Shown piece after piece: positions 14,501 to 20,401 of a stretch of 20,401 nucleotides of DNA. This DNA is from a virus. The stretch spans positions 1 to 20,401 of the IMG/VR virus record IMGVR_UViG_3300030329_004976; one strand, given 5' to 3'. The first letter of the stretch is position 1. Each line of letters starts with the position of its first letter. The position numbers and the translations under genes are program-made. Under the pieces are notes generated by a model that saw only the letters and a list, made by a program, of their open reading frames with translations, did no database searches and had not been told where the DNA came from.

Positions 14501-17500
14501 ATTAAACATTTTATTTGTAACAAAATACATTTGTCTTAATAAGGCAGATAAATGAGGTTTTGAATGGGCTATAAGATTTGTATCATATTGACTTTGTTGT
14601 TTAACAATGCCCATGCTATAATCACTCTTAAAAACTCTTTCTTCTGGACCAACTAATTTAATTTTGTATATAAACTCTTTCTTCTGTCCATTCCACTGCT
14701 TGTCAAAACGGATATAATTTATAGCATTACCAGCTCCAGCTTCTTGATTAACTAATATTCTGTTATGTAAAAATGTATGTAATTGAGCTGCAGCATCATT
14801 TTGAGCTTGATTTAATTGCTTTATATCTTTCTTTTTAAATGCTAATAAACTAGCTAAATCTTCTCTATACCATTCATCAAAATCTTTTGCATTAGCTGCA
14901 TCATATAATTTATTTCTTTCTGCAACAGTTATTTTGAAATCACCAAGCAATGTTAATGACCTGTCAATACCTCTTTGAACATTTTCTCTTGCATCAACTT
15001 CAGCCTCGCTGACAGCTATTTCATTATCTGTAACATTGTCAACCAAATATCTTGTTTTGTATGCTATTGCTTCTATAGATTCTGTATCTCCAACAAGCTT
15101 AACATGCTTACTAATAAATGATTCACCATCAGCTGTTTGACCTATATTAGCTACACCATTAAATGTTTCATCTTTATGTTGAGACATCCAATTATAAAAT
15201 AGCGGTATCCAATTCTTCTTTTCTTTTTCAAATCTATTAAGAACTTGATCAATAAATATTATAGGCTTAAATACTGTATCTGATGATTTATTGAACTTTC
15301 TAACTTGAGATTCAATATCATTCATCATAGTATTAAACTTCTGCTGAATAACAGCTTGTTCTTTTTTAGAAGGCTTTTTAATTTCTTGATATTCAACTTT
15401 ATTATTTTTAATAGTATATAAATCAGATTCTTTCATTTTAAAACTATAAAACTTCTCTGAAATTAAATCACCAAGTTCCTTATCAGTTAAAGCCATGCCA
15501 AAAAAGTTCTTTAAGGCATTAGTCCATTTTCTAAGCCAGGTTTTCAACCTGGAAACTAAACCTTTGTCTTGTATTTTACCTGCATAGTAATCACCTATAT
15601 ACTGAACTAAATTTTCTTCACCACCAAATCTTTTTAAACCTTCCTTTATAACAGGATGATTTCCCATAATCTTTATATAGATATGACCATACTCATGAGG
15701 AATGGTATCTAATGTTCCTTGTGTAGTAGACCATTCAACTATATTTTTAAAAGCTCTACCAGCTACTTCCTGACCTTCTTCATTAAATACTTTTTCTATT
15801 GCTTTAGCTTTTACAAAAGGAAATTGTTTCTTAAGTTTAGATGCAAGCTTATTAGCAACCTCTTTATTATCTTTAATTTTAGCTTTATCAGTTTTATCAA
15901 CTTGTTGAAAATCAATATCTTTATAACCTTCAGGCAATGGGGTCAAATCTTTATCTATTGCTTTGTCAACTTCTTTTTTAATAACTTCATCAGCTGATTC
16001 AAAAAGCTCAGCTTGTTTATACTCTCCTTTAATTGGTGAAATAATCTTATCTGGATCAGCTTTTTCTCCTGGTTTATTAACTATAGTATAACCTGCCTTA
16101 ACTAAAGCATTTATAGGAACATCAAAAACTGGCTTAGGCTCTATTTTCTTTCCATCTTTATCAGTCCATTGAGTAAGATCATACATTTGATATAAATCGC
16201 CTTCTTCAAAATCTTCTTTAGATATAATATCTTCTATGCTAGATACTCCTTCTTCAGCAAAGCTTAAGATATCTTTATTCATTTCTTTCACCATTTCACC
16301 ACTCACAGACTTAACCTTGTCTATTTCATATGTCACACCATCAGATACAAACATAGCCCCCTTAAATGGTCTTTCTCCTTTTTTTACTCCCCATGTTTTT
16401 TCAAATTTCCTATCATATGTTTTTTCAGTATCTTTAATTTCCTCATAACCTTTACCATCTTTTTTAGCCTTAAAAGCTACTGCTTCTCCAGCCTCTCCAA
16501 CATATGTTAGACCTAATCTTTTACGCCTTGTCTGTTCTGATTTTATCATTTTTAATGTTTCTAAGCTTCCCTTGTCTCCAGTCCTTTGATAAAATTTTTC
16601 AGGAGTTTCATTATCTTTTTGACCTCTTTCTACAGCATTAGCCTCGAATTGACTACGCTTCTGTTTTAAAAACTCATCACTAACAGTATCTATATCTAAA
16701 GACTTGCCAAATTTCTCTCCATCTTTTATTTCAAATACCTTATCAGTAAGTACAACAATCTCAGCTTTACCACCTTTAGCCCAATATTCTCCTGGATACT
16801 TAAAATCATCATCAATTTTTACATCATCTTTCTCTTGTTTGATCTTAGCCTCTTTAGCCATTTGATCAAGAGTTAGCTCTTCAGCTTTAACTTTTTCTGC
16901 TTCTTCAACTACACTTATATCAGCCTCAGCTTGTGCTATAGATTTTGCCTCTAAATATTCTTCTTGAGCTTGAGCTTCAGCACTTGCTTCTATTTCAGCT
17001 TGATTTATTTCATTTAAAACCTTTTCTAGATTTTGTATTTTTTCATCTGATATCTGTACATCATTTTTAATATTTGAAATAGAATTGATAAAATCTGTTC
17101 TATCTATATTGTTTTCTTCAAATGCTGCAGTTCCGTTTTCAACTACATAATCTATAGAATCTTCAATCCTATTTTTAAGTGCATTGCCACCTGCCTCTTG
17201 AGCATCAATTTTCGCATCTAATAATACCTGCTTTTCATCTGTAGTTATTCCTTCATCACCATAAGTAATTTGAGCTAAATTAACACCTCTTTTGCTTCTT
17301 GTTGGAACACCTGTAGGAGTTTCAAGACCAGATGTATCATCACTTATATTGTCATCTAATTGCTTGTCTTTGAAGTTGTCAAGCATCCTCCTGCTAAATG
17401 TAGAAGTACTAGCACCTACACCACCCATAAGTAATGTACCAGATAATGCTGACCAATAACTCTCTACAGTTTCAGGAGCAAAAGCTGAATGTTTAAAATC

Positions 17501-18475
17501 TTCTATAAAATTATCAAAAGCTTGATCAACATCCCCATCATACTTTTTATAAACATTTTGAACTAATTCTTGATTGATACTTTGAGTACCTTCGGTAAGA
17601 CCTTCAACTACAGCATTAGTTAAAACATCTCCAGTCTTGTTTAGAAATCTATTATCTGTTAACTTGTCTACCATTTTAGTAGTAAGCATTTTTTTAGCAT
17701 CTTTTCCAGCCATTCCAGACAATTTAGCTAATCTATTAATGCCATAGTATTCTAATAAACCATTGCCAATACCAACAGCTACAGCGGCATTAGCAGCTGT
17801 ATCAACTGCTTCATTAGGCTTTACACCTTTTTCTTCTACAAGATACCTCATGGCTTCATTATATTCACCAGAACCCTCTAAAGCACCCATAGACATCATT
17901 GATCCAGCTTGAGTTCCATATTTCAACATTTTAGCACCTGCACCCACAGCTTTTAAACCAACACTAACACCACCTGCACCCATCATCATAGTAGCTATTG
18001 ATGGAGCTAAATCAGAAACACCTCTAAGCATCATATCAAAATGCCAAAAATTCTTTAAACTAATAGGTTTATCTTTCTGCCATTCTAAATAACCTTGAAT
18101 ACCAGGATCATTTTCTATCCATTCATTCTGCTTATCTTGACCCCACTTTCTTAATTTTTCTGAAAAACCAAGAACAGTTTCTCTTGCTTCGCTATCTTCT
18201 TGAAGAATTTTAGTAGTCATACCTACTGCAGCAGCAGGAATTTCAACACCCATAGATTTAAAATTATACCAAGCTTTATTTATATGATCTCCAATGCTAG
18301 GATCATATTCTTTGACTTTGGGAGTATTATCAACTACTTTATTATAAACAGGATAGTCTTGTAACCATTTTTGAGTAAGCTTGTCATCTGTCCAATGATC
18401 ATACTGGTTGGGATGTTTTTTTCTAATAAGACCTGCAAACTCTTCTTGACTATAGAGTTGATTATTATCAGGCAT
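11516..18475 (-). CDS. giant protein with zincin-like metallopeptidase and DxDGD RNA polymerase domains (2319 aa)
   Basis: Likely a virion-packaged RNA polymerase. In order: an N-terminal region with small hydrophobic residues (about 150-400), an Ala/Glu-rich helical stretch (about 480-545), then DTIPHEYGHIYIK with HEYGH at 927-931, a zinc-peptidase HExxH. Near the C-terminus lie YRSPIAYAGG (Arg1839), GDYDGDAL with DYDGD at 1877-1881 (metal-binding Asp1877, Asp1879, Asp1881), SNTAIGEIA at about 1942-1950, and LQAAVDNPKF around Asp2008. This order resembles the catalytic half of beta-prime-like double-psi barrel polymerases, as in crAss-like phage enzymes. It would transcribe early genes after injection. 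The start follows the upstream stop by 3 nt with a weak GGAAAT site. The second barrel was not located by eye. Whether the peptidase cleaves the polypeptide itself is unknown. Confidence 0.8.
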   Translation of the reverse strand: MPDNNQLYSQEEFAGLIRKKHPNQYDHWTDDKLTQKWLQDYPVYNKVVDNTPKVKEYDPSIGDHINKAWYNFKSMGVEIPAAAVGMTTKILQEDSEARETVLGFSEKLRKWGQDKQNEWIENDPGIQGYLEWQKDKPISLKNFWHFDMMLRGVSDLAPSIATMMMGAGGVSVGLKAVGAGAKMLKYGTQAGSMMSMGALEGSGEYNEAMRYLVEEKGVKPNEAVDTAANAAVAVGIGNGLLEYYGINRLAKLSGMAGKDAKKMLTTKMVDKLTDNRFLNKTGDVLTNAVVEGLTEGTQSINQELVQNVYKKYDGDVDQAFDNFIEDFKHSAFAPETVESYWSALSGTLLMGGVGASTSTFSRRMLDNFKDKQLDDNISDDTSGLETPTGVPTRSKRGVNLAQITYGDEGITTDEKQVLLDAKIDAQEAGGNALKNRIEDSIDYVVENGTAAFEENNIDRTDFINSISNIKNDVQISDEKIQNLEKVLNEINQAEIEASAEAQAQEEYLEAKSIAQAEADISVVEEAEKVKAEELTLDQMAKEAKIKQEKDDVKIDDDFKYPGEYWAKGGKAEIVVLTDKVFEIKDGEKFGKSLDIDTVSDEFLKQKRSQFEANAVERGQKDNETPEKFYQRTGDKGSLETLKMIKSEQTRRKRLGLTYVGEAGEAVAFKAKKDGKGYEEIKDTEKTYDRKFEKTWGVKKGERPFKGAMFVSDGVTYEIDKVKSVSGEMVKEMNKDILSFAEEGVSSIEDIISKEDFEEGDLYQMYDLTQWTDKDGKKIEPKPVFDVPINALVKAGYTIVNKPGEKADPDKIISPIKGEYKQAELFESADEVIKKEVDKAIDKDLTPLPEGYKDIDFQQVDKTDKAKIKDNKEVANKLASKLKKQFPFVKAKAIEKVFNEEGQEVAGRAFKNIVEWSTTQGTLDTIPHEYGHIYIKIMGNHPVIKEGLKRFGGEENLVQYIGDYYAGKIQDKGLVSRLKTWLRKWTNALKNFFGMALTDKELGDLISEKFYSFKMKESDLYTIKNNKVEYQEIKKPSKKEQAVIQQKFNTMMNDIESQVRKFNKSSDTVFKPIIFIDQVLNRFEKEKKNWIPLFYNWMSQHKDETFNGVANIGQTADGESFISKHVKLVGDTESIEAIAYKTRYLVDNVTDNEIAVSEAEVDARENVQRGIDRSLTLLGDFKITVAERNKLYDAANAKDFDEWYREDLASLLAFKKKDIKQLNQAQNDAAAQLHTFLHNRILVNQEAGAGNAINYIRFDKQWNGQKKEFIYKIKLVGPEERVFKSDYSMGIVKQQSQYDTNLIAHSKPHLSALLRQMYFVTNKMFNQIETIEKDAYYMLHPDYKFKSRKSYKFLNSEEVRALENVKVGGVVDPFVFLFSRGDSAKIATGIVQGKHFDISKDSKLWDKFWTQAEAGGYINKKQKEIYLSWKKKDTQYDIIARARAIAAFDYINSFVPGWVNRDFADVLKRMKVPLTPAFTNKKVPDGEARYIPASRIQFSVGDGPKHNGTENIGPLKNTYEGDGNTITSRRYVRSVAKAYGIDRAIGWLKSVVYDVDPYLDDKGNIIPLNDVNMLMLKHQHSVPEAGLKIWNNNTLVGEVDSDGNIRDPKGNIIDMIMTGDERKMASGHIKEDGTGYVDSKDPEGKERTVEFTIPGSAFGLIKMSVGKKNTVKFPLQWMNYITDMDLIADLIEAFTGPNSRADQILRTLMMATRSPEKIKILADKLKSKFKEDFDTDLYNDIMASGGLIPRDAGRLEITTRGKILDPAVNLGEQMGIPLYFAPNYARDLKVDELAVDMKAITSNRQLMTKFRKDTNITGKPTFKQINKWLDKNDIRVLAYRSPIAYAGGVNYLRIKRLTNVNGTVQIHRDTTFLGYEGDYDGDALYIMSMPDNMNEKLKDYFQSKEFTDSIEGVDLKKYIGKRNKFNPLHPSDRSQMIEAMVYSNTAIGEIASSSLIFGLIRNSMISATIVTKNNDTEIIVPNTGIIDMGNGVKGTADKVLRIYLQAAVDNPKFLLLKDWNYNVTDFRKKLFKTKAGLTLDAFDVESDSGWITNDVWTAFNEVIWKRYKIASNIRNLNTVGGDNNSVEGIINDSQNYARFVNARLNKTLPNTKAIMKDGHPYNVTVTWNNNVGLLEKAVTKVYEMFDKYVESGPQGSDSRKSPLRFDQTTYEAAHMQAKENMDINSKLEILRNKIGNTKFNAAQSFARSILKDSETAMTSEAKNRRPLQPNSWQTNPDLVNIIIEQLEPLKDKSIEGQEIVTLIMLKEIKNSNLDLLPPHAYLHKSVNQYYKENTKYLRGEPTAQEASDVSLNEAKRRNCD
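11528..11533 (-). promoter_or_regulatory. AGGAGG ribosome-binding site that fixes a GTG start
   Basis: CCTCCT on the plus strand reads AGGAGG on the minus strand, four bases before a GTG (11523-11521). It lies inside the last codons of the upstream giant gene. It favours the GTG over the in-frame ATG at 11544. Confidence 0.65.
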
Positions 18476-18478
18476 AAA

Positions 18479-20401
18479 TTAATTTCCAGTTAATAGTGGT
18501 AAATTAGAATTTCTATAGGCTGTAAGATTTTCTTCTTCTTTTAATATTTGATCTAACTCATTTAATAAATCTGATATTTCTGACTTATAATAAGAATTGT
18601 CAGTGTACATATTTATTGCATCATCTATATTTTTCATACTAGCACTAGTTAAAAGACCCATACCTCCAAGTTCTCCTGTAATTAATCCTTCTAAATCTGA
18701 AGATTTCAAAGCATTCAACCTATTAACTACTATATTATACCTGTTATTTATATTTATCTCATCTTCACTTAATTCAGGATTTAAACCAGGAAAAGTACCA
18801 GACCATTTTAATCCTTTTCCTTTTACAACTCCAGTATTTTCTAAGTTTTTCTTTTCTTGTTCCAAAGAAAGTATTTCATTTCTTGAATCTATCAAAGCCT
18901 CTCCAGAAGAAGTAGACTCTACAGCTCTATTCTGAAAATTAGATATTTCATTAAGAAGTCCTTCAGCTTTGCTTTTTAATACTGGAGAACTTATATTTTC
19001 AACATCTTGAGTCATTAAAGCAGCTTCATTGTTTAAATCCTCTAAAGTAACTGTAGGAACTACAATATCTTCTTCGCCCTTTTCTTCAGCTGTTGATCCA
19101 CCTACATCTATTCCTAAATCACTTGGATCAGCCTCTGTTCCACCTGGCTGTAATTGTTGAAGAACTTGTTCAGGTTGATTCAATAAATTCTGTGCATCTC
19201 TTAATTCACCATAATGAAATAACTGCTTTTTCATATACTCTATACCTTGAGAAGTTTGAGAATTATAATCTAGCTCTTTACTTAAATCTATCTCTCCAAG
19301 CCTTGCAACTATTTTATCCATAGCTGTCCTTTTAAGAGCTGCATCCTCTGTACCTTTATATTCTTTCATTAAATCATCTAATTTATCATCCCAAGTAGGA
19401 TTTGGAATAGCCATAATACCATCAGGTTCAGAATGAGTTAATTGTGTTATTATATTTCTATCCAAATTTTTAATCATATTTTCCATTTGAAATGGATCTT
19501 TATACCAGTCTTTGTTTTCAGTATAGCTAAATGAAGACATCTTGAATGGAGTATTTTCCATAAATTTTGTACCAGTTAAATTACTTTCCAATGCTTTATA
19601 GTCTTGACTAATCAATCTCATTCTTTCATTAAATATTTCTTTATTTAAAATAGCTCCTGTACCATATCTTCCACCAAGTAATTCATTTATACTCTGTTGT
19701 GTCTTACTATTAAGATTAGCTATCTGTGCATCTCTGTAATCTAAATCTTTAAATTGTTGAGCTAAATCAAGGCCTTCTTTTAAACCTGGAGCTTCTGATA
19801 TAAACCCATGATATTGAGGACTACCTTCTTCAAAAGGATTTCCAGTTAATTTTAAATATTCACTAAAATCTTCTGCAGTAATAATTTTATCACCTGTTAA
19901 ATCTTTAGTAATTAATGCAGTTTTTCTTTTTCCTTCTTGAATACCAGCTAGCACTTCATTTAATGTTTGTTCCCATTGCTTGCCTTCCATTAATTCATTA
20001 TTCTGATATCCAATATAATCAGTTAAACTTTCAGCAGCATCAACACTACCATCCCAACTATTATCGTGATCTGTTTTGACAAGCTCAGTTAATTCTCCAA
20101 TACCTTCACTCTGATCTTCAGCTGGTAACATTGTGAATTGACTTGCTATTAAACCAGTCTTAGCTATAGCATCTTCTTTTTTCTCTATATCTTTCATCAA
20201 ACCATCTAATTGTTTTATATTTTGATTGATTTGAGTTTCAAGCAAGAAATTTTTCTGACCTAGTTCATGCTTTTTTTCTAAAACATTTAATTCATGTACT
20301 CTGTTTTTTTCAGCTTCTTTAGACTGAGCTATCATCTGTGGTAATTGATATTCTAAAAATATAGCTAATGGATCTTGTTCAAATGTTATTGGCTTTCCCA
20401 T
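18479..20401 (-). CDS. helical virion-associated protein (at least 640 aa; start at window edge)
   Basis: The first gene seen of the minus operon. An ATG occupies the final three bases of the window (20401-20399), so the protein may be complete at 640 residues or may extend further. The sequence is helical and charged. A clear coiled-coil stretch lies at about residues 28-80 (KNRVHELNVLEKKHELGQKN onward), an acidic low-complexity linker at about 415-450 (GGSTAEEKGEEDIVVP), and further helices in the C-terminal third. No catalytic motif or membrane segment is seen. It sits 3 nt before the RNA polymerase-bearing giant, so the two are probably made together. A structural or internal virion protein is the best guess. 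Confidence 0.6.
   Translation of the reverse strand: MGKPITFEQDPLAIFLEYQLPQMIAQSKEAEKNRVHELNVLEKKHELGQKNFLLETQINQNIKQLDGLMKDIEKKEDAIAKTGLIASQFTMLPAEDQSEGIGELTELVKTDHDNSWDGSVDAAESLTDYIGYQNNELMEGKQWEQTLNEVLAGIQEGKRKTALITKDLTGDKIITAEDFSEYLKLTGNPFEEGSPQYHGFISEAPGLKEGLDLAQQFKDLDYRDAQIANLNSKTQQSINELLGGRYGTGAILNKEIFNERMRLISQDYKALESNLTGTKFMENTPFKMSSFSYTENKDWYKDPFQMENMIKNLDRNIITQLTHSEPDGIMAIPNPTWDDKLDDLMKEYKGTEDAALKRTAMDKIVARLGEIDLSKELDYNSQTSQGIEYMKKQLFHYGELRDAQNLLNQPEQVLQQLQPGGTEADPSDLGIDVGGSTAEEKGEEDIVVPTVTLEDLNNEAALMTQDVENISSPVLKSKAEGLLNEISNFQNRAVESTSSGEALIDSRNEILSLEQEKKNLENTGVVKGKGLKWSGTFPGLNPELSEDEININNRYNIVVNRLNALKSSDLEGLITGELGGMGLLTSASMKNIDDAINMYTDNSYYKSEISDLLNELDQILKEEENLTAYRNSNLPLLTGN

Overview
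The window is AT-rich (about 30% GC by eye), nearly gap-free, and split into two convergent blocks. This layout, together with the gene families present, points to a tailed bacteriophage genome. No cellular housekeeping genes, tRNAs, rRNAs, insertion sequences or CRISPR arrays were seen. The very long open frames are closed by TAA, TGA and one TAG, so the standard bacterial code applies. Many genes have good Shine-Dalgarno sequences (AAGGAG, AGGAGG). This argues weakly for a host that uses them and against a typical Bacteroidetes host, but the host cannot be named from this window.

Plus-strand block (1-7993): early and replication genes, packed with 1-8 nt overlaps. First come five small, mostly unrecognised genes (9-1577), ended by a terminator-like hairpin. 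Next is a recombination and replication cassette: a Sak4/AAA_24-type RecA-fold ATPase, a putative ssDNA-binding protein, a PrimPol (AEP primase) fused to an SF4-type helicase, a Gp157-like protein and a DUF932-like protein. After a structured 128-nt gap come small genes, an HNH endonuclease, tiny cysteine-rich and basic proteins, and a PD-(D/E)XK nuclease of the resolvase type. The ATPase could load or exchange strands with the ssDNA-binding protein, the PrimPol-helicase could prime and unwind, and the HNH and PD-(D/E)XK enzymes could process branched DNA.

Minus-strand block (20401-7990): three giant, tightly coupled genes read as one operon. In transcription order they encode a helical protein of at least 640 residues, a 2319-residue protein, and a 1177-residue protein with a hydrophobic C-terminal region. 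The 2319-residue protein carries an HEYGH metallopeptidase motif and, near its C-terminus, the DYDGD catalytic motif of double-psi beta-barrel RNA polymerases. This resembles the virion-packaged RNA polymerase modules of crAss-like phages: large proteins injected with the DNA to transcribe early genes. The two blocks meet at TTAA (7990-7993), which supplies the stop codons of both convergent genes.

Most interesting observations: (1) the Sak4-like ATPase appears circularly permuted, with its Walker A loop at the extreme C-terminus and the strand that normally follows it at the N-terminus; (2) the metallopeptidase plus DxDGD polymerase giant protein; (3) an HNH gene whose recognisable N-terminal sequence extends upstream of any usable start codon; (4) an intergenic RNA able to form two mutually exclusive G-rich stems; (5) a 19-nt near-repeat present in two intergenic gaps.
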